DNA of 64,000 nt from contig JBOFHK010000002.1 in NCBI GenBank assembly GCA_051649605.1, forward strand, positions 124,001 through 188,000. The letters run 5' to 3'. How positions within the stretch are numbered: the stretch's first letter is position 1; every line of letters begins with the position of its first letter. Below are positions 9,473 to 18,440 of the stretch, in pieces. The notes under the pieces were generated by a model, which saw only the letters and a list, made by a program, of their open reading frames with translations, was not told where the DNA came from and did no database searches. The translations under genes were made by a program, and so were the position numbers. The DNA comes from Brevinema_A sp051649605 (lineage in GTDB: Bacteria; Spirochaetota; Brevinematia; Brevinematales; Brevinemataceae).

Positions 9473-9520
9473 AAAAAACATCCTATTATTATAACTGTAT
9501 AAAACAGTACAATAATAGGA
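9473..9520 (-). terminator. Terminator of the diguanylate cyclase gene
   Basis: Inverted repeat of 10 bp (9481-9490 with 9511-9520) enclosing a smaller ACTGT/ACAGT dyad. On the minus strand it is followed at once by a run of T (complement of 9473-9479). Confidence 0.6.
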
Positions 9521-9608
9521 TATATGGAATTGGGGTATCTTTTATAATTATTTTCAACAAAGATATAGTCTTTATAAATTGTTAAATATTGTTAATTTTA
9601 TAAATTTT

Positions 9609-10499
9609 TTACAAACATATTTGATTTCGACCAAGATCTTTTGCTTTATATAGTAATAAATCTGCTTCTTGGATTAACTCTTCATAGGTTTTATGATAAG
9701 CGTTTGAAACAACCAATCCAGCACTAAGGGTAACACTCAAAATATCTTCAATCTCATCAGTACACTCTACATAAATCCTGATCCGTTCTAGTACATTAAA
9801 GGCAGACGTCAGCTCGGTATCTTGAAAGATAATAGCAAATTCTTCACCACCAATTCGTCCTAAAATATCTGTTTTACGACAGTTATCTTTCATGATTTTG
9901 GCGATAGAGACAAGTACCTCATCTCCTTTTAAATGCCCAAAGGTATCATTAATCACCTTAAAATAGTCCAGATCAATAAATGCCAGACAAAAAGGTTTTT
10001 TATATTTTTTATAATTGTCAAAAAATCCTTCAAGATTTTGTATAAAGCAACGGCGGTTGAGCACCTGAGTTAGCGAATCCAATGTTGCATCATCTTGTAT
10101 TTTTTGTACACTATAAAAATTATGAACCAACAATCTAAATTCTGTTTGAAGTTCACTATTATCTAATTTATCCATAGGCAACATCAATACCGTCTTGGTG
10201 TTAAATACAAAATCTAAATTAACATTGGCAATCTGACTGCATAACAAAACTAATACAAAACGATTTCTTTCATAATTAGCCATCATATCGACCAAGTTGA
10301 TTTTTTGATAAAGATTATAATCAACCATAATAAAGGTGTAATCTTGATCATTCTGTTCTAATAATTCCCAATTAAAATTATTATGAAGGATATCAACAAA
10401 TTCTTTTTCAGAGGACATAATATGAAGTTCATTATCTTGTAATACTTCTAAAAGACGTTCTTGATATAGGATATTAGAAGTTCCAATAAAAATTTTCAT
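9609..10499 (-). CDS. GGDEF diguanylate cyclase with receiver-like N-terminal domain
   Basis: Makes cyclic di-GMP. The C-terminal GGDEF domain (about 135-296) has the active-site GGEEF at 217-221. It also has an intact RxxD inhibitory site (R208-KTD211) exactly five residues before it, so product feedback is expected. The N-terminal 130 residues resemble a Rossmann-type receiver (MKIFIGTSNILYQERLLEVL), but the phospho-acceptor is not clear-cut. No signal peptide or membrane helix is seen, so it is cytosolic. The gene stands alone on the minus strand, with a terminator below and nth's end 65 bp upstream of its start. Confidence 0.92.
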   Translation of the reverse strand: MKIFIGTSNILYQERLLEVLQDNELHIMSSEKEFVDILHNNFNWELLEQNDQDYTFIMVDYNLYQKINLVDMMANYERNRFVLVLLCSQIANVNLDFVFNTKTVLMLPMDKLDNSELQTEFRLLVHNFYSVQKIQDDATLDSLTQVLNRRCFIQNLEGFFDNYKKYKKPFCLAFIDLDYFKVINDTFGHLKGDEVLVSIAKIMKDNCRKTDILGRIGGEEFAIIFQDTELTSAFNVLERIRIYVECTDEIEDILSVTLSAGLVVSNAYHKTYEELIQEADLLLYKAKDLGRNQICL

Positions 10500-10563
10500 T
10501 TCCTTTCCTTAAATAATTATTAATAACAACGAACTCTCGTAGAAATATTTTGTAGCTTATAAG

Positions 10564-11238
10564 CTATATAAGCTTATGATTTTTCTTTATAATTTTTTTT
10601 TCACAAAATTGTGAAATAGGGCATATGGTACATTTTGGAGAAATCGGTCTACAAATCACCTGTCCTAAGGCAACAAACGGTCTATTAAACTCGTTCCATA
10701 TATTTTCGGCAACATTCCCCCGAATATAAAATTCTGTTTCCTCTGGGGTATTCGTGGTACAAAAACCGAGACGATTGGAAATACGATGCACATGAATATC
10801 CACACAAACTGCGGGCTGATTGAAAGCTACAGACATTACCAAGTTAGCCGTCTTACGCCCTACCCCTGGAAGCTCTAAGAGAAGATCCAAATCTGAAGGA
10901 ACTTGCGAATGATATTTTACAATCAAAATTTCTGCAATACGACGGATTTGTTTTGCTTTCGTTTTATAAAACCCCACAGGATATATTAATTGTTTGATAC
11001 GTTCATCCGATAGTAACAAAATCTCTTCTGGTGTCTTTATTTCAGTAAATAATCGTTCTGTTGCTGGGCCAGTAACTTCATCTTTTGTTCTAAGGCTTAG
11101 AATTGTAGAGATTAATACCTTAAATGGACCATCACCCACCTTACTCATAAAAGAAAAAACAGGGGCTGTTTCAAGCTGGGAACTAGTTTTGAGAATAGCT
11201 AATATTGATAGTAATTTTTGATCATTCCATAAATTCAT
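10564..11238 (-). CDS. nth: Endonuclease III (DNA glycosylase/AP lyase)
   Basis: Base-excision repair enzyme for oxidised pyrimidines. The 224 residues include the helix-hairpin-helix LPGVGRKTANLV with catalytic Lys129, catalytic Asp147 in VDIHVHRISNRLG, and a 4Fe-4S cluster signature C196-x6-C203-x2-C206-x5-C212. Its start overlaps the end of the comEC frame by 17 bp, so it is the last gene of the minus-strand run Fe-ADH-like, comEC, nth. Confidence 0.96.
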   Translation of the reverse strand: MNLWNDQKLLSILAILKTSSQLETAPVFSFMSKVGDGPFKVLISTILSLRTKDEVTGPATERLFTEIKTPEEILLLSDERIKQLIYPVGFYKTKAKQIRRIAEILIVKYHSQVPSDLDLLLELPGVGRKTANLVMSVAFNQPAVCVDIHVHRISNRLGFCTTNTPEETEFYIRGNVAENIWNEFNRPFVALGQVICRPISPKCTICPISQFCEKKIIKKNHKLI

Positions 11239-12388
11239 ATTTTTCTCTTTTCATAACGATTCCTATTAATAAAATATTACACAATCCTGCCAATACCGCT
11301 ATCGAACGATTATTAAAAAAGATTACTCCATAAGGGATTTCCGAAAAAAATCTAGCAATTTCAAAAATAAATTGATAAAGAAAAGCAATCGTATTGTCTA
11401 ATAGTTCCACCCCTGCCCCAAAAAGCACCAATAAAACCACTGTAAAACAGCAAATCAATAAAAAAGGCATAATCGGAACAACAAAAAAACTAGCAACAAC
11501 AGAAAAAATATTGATTACCCCAAAAAACCAAATTAAGAGAGGAATAACCATCACACTTGCAGCAATAGATACTGCCAAAAAAGGAGTAGCTATTTTTCCA
11601 AAAAACCTTGCTAATATATCATACCAAAATTTATAACAATACACAATCCCTAAAACAGAAATATAGCTCAGCCAAAAGGATAACGTTTGAGTATTACTAG
11701 GAATAATAAGAACATTGAGGATAAATGCTAAAAGAAAAATATTTTTTGCAGGAATAGGAATCCGATAAAATCGTAAACATGCTCCTAAAAAATGAAACAA
11801 TACTGCCCTTTGAAGAGAAATCCCTAGCCCTCCTAAGAAAAGATAACAAATCGATAGGGGAAAAGTTAACACCCCAAGGAGGCGAGGCCTAATTCCTATT
11901 TTTGTAAAGAGTCAAATAAAAAAGCTGATAAAAATCACCAAATGCAAGCCCGATAAGGCAAGAATGTGAGCTAAACCAGAAAAACGAATATATTCTATAA
12001 ATTCTTGATCAAGAAAATAACGATTCCCCAACACTAGGGCTAAAATTAAAGAGCCTGATTTAGGATAGTATTCCAAAATATTAAGGCTCAAATCAATCCG
12101 AAATTTTGAAAAATTTTCTAAAAAAGATAAGGGTTGGGAACGAACAATAAGATTATCTGGATCAGAAACAAAAATACTAGAAAAAGAAGATTCTCCATAA
12201 AGCTTAATTTGAGAACCAGGAGTAAAAAATATAGGGAAATCAGTATAAATATTCTGATGATAGGAAGAAATCGCATAGCGATCGGATAAAACATTAGGAA
12301 AAGAAGTTATAGTTAATAATTGATTGGTGAATAACGCTTCCACATCACTGGAAAAGAAAATTATACAAACAATAAAACAAAATCTCAT
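11222..12388 (-). pseudogene. comEC: comEC-like DNA-uptake channel gene interrupted by an in-frame TGA
   Basis: One reading frame of about 388 codons, broken once by TGA (complement of 11912-11914). The upstream part ends ILALSGLHLVIFISFFI, which is the hallmark ComEC/Rec2 competence-domain motif. After the stop the same frame continues LFTKIGIRPRLLG and then multi-helix ComEC sequence (SFWLSYISVLGI), so no base is lost or gained. A GTG at 11872 could restart the second part, which ends 17 bp inside nth. The gene starts on a TAATG overlap with the upstream Fe-ADH-like gene. It also lacks the C-terminal metallo-beta-lactamase domain of full ComEC, like other short versions. Either a recent nonsense mutation or a sequencing error. 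Confidence 0.8.
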
Positions 12389-13542
12389 TATAAACTTGGT
12401 TCTAAAATCTTATCAATATGAATTTTATCACTGATAGCAATCCCATTTAATACAGCGTTTTTGATAATCTCTGTTAGTTCATAATAGCCTGCAGGACGAG
12501 ATAAAGAGAGCATAAATCGGTAACGTGAAGCTTGTTTTGCCGATAATTCTAAGATATTAGGTGTAAAAGTATAAGCACTTAAGGGTTTAATTTCCATTTG
12601 CTGAAGCAACTCTTGCATGATCTTTAAAACCTGTACACTAGCATCTAAAGGATCTTTTTCTTCTATTCCCAAAATACGAGCTACTTTCTGAAATTTATCC
12701 AAATTAGATACAAGGGAATATTCTAAAGAGGCCATTAATACAGCACCGGCTCCTTGAATCTCCCGACAAACCATAGAATTTTCTAAAGCCATCGCTAACC
12801 CTGCACAAATCCCTAAATTGGAACTCTGAATGGCAAAACTAACTAGTAGAGAGGCAAGCATTAATTCATTCTTTAATTTGATATTTGTCGGCTCATTCGG
12901 CAATCTATTACCAACGGAAACAATCAATTCCATTGCTTTAAGCACATAGGATTCAGCAAGCATGGTTACATCACGAGATAATAAGGTATCCCAAGCATAA
13001 GCAAGGCTTTGAGCAGCTGCTTCTAAGAGTGTGTTAACTTTTATATATTCTGTATAAGAAGAATCTAAAAGAAGCCAATCAGCTCGAGAATCAAGATCTT
13101 TATAAGGTTTTTTTAAGGTTTCATAGTTTGAGGCAAAATAATAAGTTTCTAATAAACCCGTATAAATACAAGGAACTGAGGGAATTTCAATATAGTTGAT
13201 TTTACCATTCTCTATCCCAGAAAATTGAACCATCGCACGAGCTACAGATAACACATAACTGTCTCCAAATCCGATAATCGTTTGGGCTTTAGATTCTTTC
13301 GCAAGAGCAAGAGCATCATCCTGAACCCCTTCTGTATTGGAGACTTCATAAAAAATTAAACCTTGAGATACATTTTCGATAAAACGGCGAAGATTTTGTG
13401 TTGCCCCCATATTCATAAGATTACTATCCGTAACCATAATAACTCTTTTTTTGACTATTTCTTCAAGATCTCTAAGATTAGTATAACTTTCATAGCCTTG
13501 GATAATACGGGTAGGAATATGAAAATAATTAAAATCCAGCAT
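12388..13542 (-). CDS. Iron-containing alcohol dehydrogenase/glycerol dehydrogenase-like protein, metal site apparently lost
   Basis: A 384-residue protein with the fold pattern of the Fe-ADH/glycerol dehydrogenase superfamily. There is an N-terminal Rossmann part with a GFGDSYVLSVARAM loop where active members have GGGS-x2-D-x-AK. A helical C-terminal half follows. The residues that normally bind iron or zinc are not where expected: the GMDALTHAIE region reads AAQSLAYAWD, and the H-x3-H and PHG regions read CAGLAMALENSM and IQGAGAV. It is therefore probably not a classical metal-dependent dehydrogenase; a structural or other catalytic role is open. Its stop overlaps the comEC start (TAATG). 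Confidence 0.7.
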   Translation of the reverse strand: MLDFNYFHIPTRIIQGYESYTNLRDLEEIVKKRVIMVTDSNLMNMGATQNLRRFIENVSQGLIFYEVSNTEGVQDDALALAKESKAQTIIGFGDSYVLSVARAMVQFSGIENGKINYIEIPSVPCIYTGLLETYYFASNYETLKKPYKDLDSRADWLLLDSSYTEYIKVNTLLEAAAQSLAYAWDTLLSRDVTMLAESYVLKAMELIVSVGNRLPNEPTNIKLKNELMLASLLVSFAIQSSNLGICAGLAMALENSMVCREIQGAGAVLMASLEYSLVSNLDKFQKVARILGIEEKDPLDASVQVLKIMQELLQQMEIKPLSAYTFTPNILELSAKQASRYRFMLSLSRPAGYYELTEIIKNAVLNGIAISDKIHIDKILEPSL

Positions 13543-13625
13543 AAAACGTCCTCAATATAGCTTTACTAAGATATCTATCGGAAGTTCTAATTTTTTATTA
13601 AGTCTTCATTCTCATATTTAAAAGA

Positions 13626-15017
13626 TCAATTCCATACCCACCAGTCATCACAGTGCTGACATCCTTCACAAGAGTAATACCGCTGTTGTTGCTGATCTTG
13701 AAAGTGTTGTCTATTGATCTTCCACAAAGATAAGAGGGATTGTGTTTTTAAGGAACCAAGAACTTTCTTACTTTGGCGACAGAGCAGTACATCCCCATTA
13801 TTAAGAATTGTTAGCTCTCTTCGTAAGGCATAACAGGCATGGCGTTTTAAGGGAGCAAGGTCTACTGTTTTATGATCCTGCGTCCCAAAGGAATCTGCTT
13901 TCGTAATCAGTACTCGATAGTCTGCCCATTCTTTTAAAAAATATTTAATATTTTGCTCTGTTTCCTTAACCCTAGTCAATCGTATTCTGATTTCTTTAGA
14001 TTGCGATTTGAGAAAAGATCTGGTTTGTTCCAAGGTATAAGGTGTGTTTTTATAAGCTTGAAACTCCTGTTCCATCGTAAAACTCACATCAAAAATCAAT
14101 TCTGTATGAGGACGAGAAAGTACTAACTGTACGTAAGCCTCACTCAAAAATATAGAACGACATTCCACTAATACAGGATTAGAGATTTTTTTGAGAATTT
14201 CTATAATTTCTGGAAACTTTGTGTGCATAAATGGATCACCCCAAACACCTATAGAGATTAAAGCTTCAGGGGCAAGCTCATCAATTTCGGTGATAATCTT
14301 CCGAAACATCTCAATATTCATTTCTTCAGAACTAATCCCAGACGTATAAAAATTATCTGATTCTGAAGAAATCTCGATAGCAATATACTGAGGGTAGTGC
14401 CTTAATAATTGAGGGTGATCTACTATGAATTTAGGCATAGTTTCCAAAGAAATATCTTGACAATTAGCGAGCTGATAAATATATTCTACCGCTCCCTTAT
14501 GAACAGGCAAAAAATCGATCCTCTCCATAATTAATAAAGAAGGAGAAAGATAGACCCCAACATCAATTCCTTTATATTCCCAGTTAATAATATTTTTAAA
14601 AGTCGATACAATTACCTGATCATCTTCGATATAGCTACTAAGCTCATCAATAAATTCATGAGAAATTGCCATAGGAACGAGACCTTCTGGGAGATTCTCC
14701 GTCAAACAAACATCATACCGATGTTCCCTCATATAATGGAGTACTAATTCCGTATCTTTGAGAGAAAGAAGTCCAGCATAAGCATCCCCAATTACAATAT
14801 CTCTACCAGTAGCATGTTTGGCTATATAGCGATAAAGCTGTTTCAAATCAGAAAAAGTTACGCTACTAATTATGGAATATTGATTCCCTAGTACCAATAC
14901 ATCAACATTCTCTAATTTTTTCAATAAAGCTTGATGAGTGCTGTTTAATTTATCCTGATAACGGTAATAAAATACCTTATCCAAGGCATCAATTAAAACA
15001 AATAAGACATTCTTCAC
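13626..15017 (-). CDS. Spiro-SPASM-like protein (radical-SAM relative with SPASM cysteine cluster)
   Basis: A 463-residue protein. The C-terminal SPASM-type cysteines are visible (HACYALR, LLCRQS, then C450-x2-C453-x2-C456 in SCEGCQHC), followed by an aromatic WWVWN end. The central part follows a radical-SAM barrel (YIAIEISSESDNF, ALISIGVWGDPFMH). The CxxxCxxC iron-sulfur motif that radical-SAM enzymes need is absent at the expected site. The N-terminal 200 residues form a separate domain beginning MKNVLFVLIDALDKVF. This architecture matches what I know of the spirochaete-specific spiro-SPASM family; the assignment is from memory. It is upstream of the Fe-ADH-like gene on the same strand, 83 bp away. 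Confidence 0.7.
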   Translation of the reverse strand: MKNVLFVLIDALDKVFYYRYQDKLNSTHQALLKKLENVDVLVLGNQYSIISSVTFSDLKQLYRYIAKHATGRDIVIGDAYAGLLSLKDTELVLHYMREHRYDVCLTENLPEGLVPMAISHEFIDELSSYIEDDQVIVSTFKNIINWEYKGIDVGVYLSPSLLIMERIDFLPVHKGAVEYIYQLANCQDISLETMPKFIVDHPQLLRHYPQYIAIEISSESDNFYTSGISSEEMNIEMFRKIITEIDELAPEALISIGVWGDPFMHTKFPEIIEILKKISNPVLVECRSIFLSEAYVQLVLSRPHTELIFDVSFTMEQEFQAYKNTPYTLEQTRSFLKSQSKEIRIRLTRVKETEQNIKYFLKEWADYRVLITKADSFGTQDHKTVDLAPLKRHACYALRRELTILNNGDVLLCRQSKKVLGSLKTQSLLSLWKINRQHFQDQQQQRYYSCEGCQHCDDWWVWN

Positions 15018-15071
15018 AGGATACTCCTCACTTCTTTATTGTAACTCAATTAACCAATCTCTGCAATATTT

Positions 15072-15100
15072 TTGATATTTCTAACAAGTAATGCTATAAT
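15072..15100 (+). promoter_or_regulatory. Promoter giving a probably leaderless mRNA
   Basis: TTGATA (15072-15077), 17-bp spacer, TATAAT (15095-15100). The predicted transcription start falls on or next to the A of the ATG at 15107, and there is no ribosome site between. Confidence 0.6.
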
Positions 15101-15106
15101 AATATT

Positions 15107-15823
15107 ATGAAAAAGATCGTTTTTTTTACTCTCTTCTTTCCGATTCTATTATTTGCCCAAGGGCGTACTGTTGTCCAAGAATCACAAATCATTAATGATT
15201 TATTAACTAAAGATATTAATACATTAGTATTTCAATCTCCTTTAGTATTAAGCAATATGATTTTATTTTTTTATCGAGGATCTGCCAAATCGGTACAACT
15301 CGCTGGAGATTTTAACAACTGGCAAGCTCTCTCTATGGAAGAAAGTCGTAGTAATCTTTGGGTACTATCCTTAAAAACACGGATTCCTCAGGGAAAATAT
15401 CGCTATCGATTAAAAGTTGATGGATTTTGGATTACTGACCCTATGAATCCTGATTTTGAATATGACCAAGGAAGACAAAAACTTTCTCTTCTTAGCTTAA
15501 ATAATGATTTTATCCCCAATAAAAAGTTTCCACTTTGGGTTTCTAACAACACTTATCTCTTTCAACATTATAACACCAATGCCAATATTGTAACGATTGC
15601 TGGTGATTTTAACAACTGGAATCCTTTTTCCCACCAATTACAATACAAAGGTGCAGGAATATTTGAGATCGAATTAAAATTAGACCCCAAAAAAATCTAC
15701 CTTTACTCTTTTGTTCAAGATGGTATTTGGGTTGCTGACCCTAATAATAAAAAACAATTTCTAAATGATCTCCAACGACTAGTCAGTGGATTTTATGCCA
15801 ATCAAACAAACTCTATCCCCTAA
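15107..15823 (+). CDS. Secreted protein with two CBM48-like glycogen-binding domains
   Basis: A 238-residue protein with a signal peptide (MKKIVFFTLFFPILLFAQG). Two tandem E-set/CBM48 (AMPK-type glycogen-binding) modules follow. The first, about 55-125, holds VQLAGDFNNWQALSM and KYRYRLKVDGFWITDP. The second, about 150-225, holds VTIAGDFNNWNPFS and YSFVQDGIWVADP. No catalytic domain is attached, so it probably binds alpha-glucan or serves as an envelope beta-sandwich; the ligand is inference. It is monocistronic between minus-strand genes and starts on a likely leaderless transcript. Confidence 0.82.
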   Translation: MKKIVFFTLFFPILLFAQGRTVVQESQIINDLLTKDINTLVFQSPLVLSNMILFFYRGSAKSVQLAGDFNNWQALSMEESRSNLWVLSLKTRIPQGKYRYRLKVDGFWITDPMNPDFEYDQGRQKLSLLSLNNDFIPNKKFPLWVSNNTYLFQHYNTNANIVTIAGDFNNWNPFSHQLQYKGAGIFEIELKLDPKKIYLYSFVQDGIWVADPNNKKQFLNDLQRLVSGFYANQTNSIP

Positions 15824-15873
15824 TATTTCTTCTAAAGAAAACCTTTTGACCATTATAAATAATAATTATTTCT

Positions 15874-15905
15874 ATAAAAACAAGCACGATTATTATGCTT
15901 GTTTA
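15874..15905 (-). terminator. Hairpin terminator of apt
   Basis: 9-bp inverted repeat 15878-15886 with 15896-15904. On the minus strand it is followed by TTTTTATAG. It may also help stop the convergent CBM48 gene. Confidence 0.6.
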
Positions 15906-15914
15906 TGAATAAAA

Positions 15915-16433
15915 TTATTCTTGCACTTGATAAAGAGAAAATATTTCTTTTGTCCTGATTTTTTCCCTGCCATTTAAAAAAACCACTTCCATCAATAAGG
16001 CAATACCAACAACTTCACCACCTAATTCTTGAATGAGTGATTCTGCTGCTTCTAAAGTGCCACCAGTTGCGAGGACATCATCACATAGCAAAATCTTATC
16101 TCCTAGAGAAATAGCATCCTTATGCAGTTCTAAGGTGTTTTCACCATATTCTAATACATAGGATTGACTGATTGTTTCAGCAGGAAGTTTACCAGGTTTT
16201 CTTATAGGAACAAATCCCGCATGCAGGCTTACTGCAATAGGAGCCGCAATAACAAACCCTCTGGCTTCTAAACCAACAACTTTATTAATACCAAAATCTT
16301 TAAAATGCTCCGTAAAAGCATGAATACTGTAGGAAAAAGCATCGGGGTCTTTCCAATATGTCGTTACATCCTCAAATAAAATTCCCTTTTTAGGATAATC
16401 AGGAATCTGTCGAAATAATGAAGAATATTTCAT
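15915..16433 (-). CDS. apt: Adenine phosphoribosyltransferase
   Basis: Salvages adenine with PRPP to AMP. The 172-residue length is normal. The PRPP-binding motif ILLCDDVLATGGT lies at about 114-126, with VGLEARGF and IPVRKPGKLP-type loops before it (IRKPGKLPAETISQ). Upstream on the minus strand there is a weak promoter (TTAACA, 18 bp, TATTAT). Its spacer holds a small GCCT/AGGC dyad at about 16461-16476, a possible operator. Confidence 0.96.
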   Translation of the reverse strand: MKYSSLFRQIPDYPKKGILFEDVTTYWKDPDAFSYSIHAFTEHFKDFGINKVVGLEARGFVIAAPIAVSLHAGFVPIRKPGKLPAETISQSYVLEYGENTLELHKDAISLGDKILLCDDVLATGGTLEAAESLIQELGGEVVGIALLMEVVFLNGREKIRTKEIFSLYQVQE

Positions 16434-16547
16434 AGAACTTACCTTCTCTATATAATATGCCTTATGTTTAGGCTATGTTAATATATAATTTAGTAATCCA
16501 ATAAGATTAATAAAAATATATTGATTAATTAATCACTTTATAAAAAT

Positions 16548-18314
16548 TTATACTTTGTTATTGATCTCTTCACATTTTAGTGAACGGAGACGACACAAAG
16601 CAGCATGCCAATCTAAAGGTCTCGTCTTAACGATATATCGCCAGTTTTGCCCTCTTGGTGTAGGATATTTTTCTTTACGAGCTTCTTGGCGTTTTGATAA
16701 ATGATCCAAGCCCACATAGGAAAGAAGATCCCAGCCCTGTTGTTTGAGGTCACGTTCTATATTTTTCCACACTTGTTGAGGGCTTTGATCAAAATAGTGT
16801 TTTTCTTTGGCATAGGCAAGTACAGCAGCCAAAGTGCCGTATTGGGATACATCGTATAAATGATTCCAAGCACTCAGATCGATAGTCTCTCTACCCAAAA
16901 ATACCTTAGCCTGCTCCCCACCGATCATCGCAGCACCTTTTTTGCCGAGATAATCAATACTTTCTTGATCAATAATACGATTCTCTTGAAAAAAGATATT
17001 CTGGGCTGGGATTTCTTGTAGAGGATACTGATGCATTACATTCCGAGCATCTTCTGTTTTATCATAATATTGATAATTATCAGCAACAATCACACGATCA
17101 GCAACATGCATAAAGTCACCCAAAGCTCCTGTAACCATAATTAAAGAAATGTTGTGTTTTTTAAGATTATTAATATGGGCAATCAAAGGGGTTATTGTTT
17201 CTTTATAATCAGCAACCAAAGCTCTCATCCTCGTATCACGAATCAAAAAATTGGTTGCGGAAACATCTTCATCAATTAATAATAGTTTTGAGCCCATTTC
17301 ACAAGCTTCAATAAGATTAGCTGCCTGAGAAGAAGATCCACTAGCATTCTCCGATTGAAAGAAATGAGAAGATTTATAACCTGGAAGATTGTGAATAAAA
17401 GGAGAAATATTAAGCCCCTCAATAAAACGTCCCTCTTCCGCACGAAGGAACACCGCACTATCATCGGTGATACAGTACTCTCTCCCATCATTAGGGATAT
17501 GATTGTAAATCGCATGGGATACTGCTGATAATAAGGTCGATTTACCATGAAAACCGCCTCCAGCAATTAAGGTAATCCCTTTAGGGATAGCCATCCCAGA
17601 TAGTACCAATCCATCAGGGAGGGTAATTGTTGTTTCTAGCTCTTTAGGAGATTGAAACACAATAGCTTTTTGGTGAGACATAGGTTTATCGCTTACCGCA
17701 GAGGCTCGAGCTAAAATTGATCCATTCGCAATAAAACTGACAATACCTCGTTTACGACATTCTTCTCTTAAGTAATGTTGTTGTTCTGTGAGGCACACAA
17801 ACTTCTTAATCTCCACATGGTGTGCTTTATCAAAAAAACTCTGCCGAACAACTTTAGGAATCTCTTGGAGAAGAAATTCCTGTGCTTCGATACCTGCAAT
17901 CGTTCGTCCAAAACCTGGTAACCCTGCAAGAATCCTACATTCAATATGCTGATCTTTTACAATAATCGCATTACTTTCGATAACTTTTTGTGCCCCATAA
18001 CGGATACCACAAAAACCGCCATTCCCAGACCCTTTGTCGTCTTTTGTCAAAGAACGAATCTGAGCGGCAAGAATCCGACCTAAAATATCACAAAAAGAAT
18101 AGCATCGAACAGGGGTGTCAATAAACCAAAGATCAAAATGAGTTTTTTCAAAAGGAATCTTGAGAGTAATTTTTGATGGAGGAGCAAAGGGATCAGCTTG
18201 AACATAATCAACAACCATGATAAAATCACCAAAATTATATTCCCCAAGAAGCCCTTGATAAAGTGGATATTTGCATTTATGAAAACGTTGCAATTTTGTT
18301 TTGAGATTGTGCAT
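16548..18314 (-). CDS. Predicted ABC-class ATPase (PF09818 family)
   Basis: A 588-residue cytosolic protein of the conserved, poorly characterised 'ATPase of the ABC class' family. It has a Walker A GGGFHGKST at 252-260, a signature-like ASGSSSQAAN at about 324-333 and a Walker B KLLLIDED at 343-350. The N-terminal part carries GLPGFGRTIAGIEAQEF, a family hallmark. No transmembrane partner is adjacent, so it is not an importer component. Cellular role unknown. It lies between apt and thrS on the same strand, 126 bp from thrS; a TATAAT near 18340 (minus) may drive it. Confidence 0.85.
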   Translation of the reverse strand: MHNLKTKLQRFHKCKYPLYQGLLGEYNFGDFIMVVDYVQADPFAPPSKITLKIPFEKTHFDLWFIDTPVRCYSFCDILGRILAAQIRSLTKDDKGSGNGGFCGIRYGAQKVIESNAIIVKDQHIECRILAGLPGFGRTIAGIEAQEFLLQEIPKVVRQSFFDKAHHVEIKKFVCLTEQQHYLREECRKRGIVSFIANGSILARASAVSDKPMSHQKAIVFQSPKELETTITLPDGLVLSGMAIPKGITLIAGGGFHGKSTLLSAVSHAIYNHIPNDGREYCITDDSAVFLRAEEGRFIEGLNISPFIHNLPGYKSSHFFQSENASGSSSQAANLIEACEMGSKLLLIDEDVSATNFLIRDTRMRALVADYKETITPLIAHINNLKKHNISLIMVTGALGDFMHVADRVIVADNYQYYDKTEDARNVMHQYPLQEIPAQNIFFQENRIIDQESIDYLGKKGAAMIGGEQAKVFLGRETIDLSAWNHLYDVSQYGTLAAVLAYAKEKHYFDQSPQQVWKNIERDLKQQGWDLLSYVGLDHLSKRQEARKEKYPTPRGQNWRYIVKTRPLDWHAALCRLRSLKCEEINNKV

Positions 18315-18440
18315 GAAGATTCCTAAAATAATTTTGTATCATTATACCCTGTTTTTGATAATAGAGAAAGATTTGTTTACCTTAATTGAAGAAACACTCT
18401 GATTATTATATCTATATTATGTGTAAAATAGAAAAACTAT

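Noticed and set aside
10554..10574. Hairpin AGCTTAT/ATAAGCT near the end of nth as terminator
   Set aside because: AT-rich 7-bp stem with no T run on either strand; too weak to call.
11912..11914. TGA in comEC read as tryptophan (alternative genetic code)
   Set aside because: The GalT-like gene, ribF, the VOC gene and others end naturally at TGA, and tryptophan is encoded by TGG throughout. Recoding does not fit.
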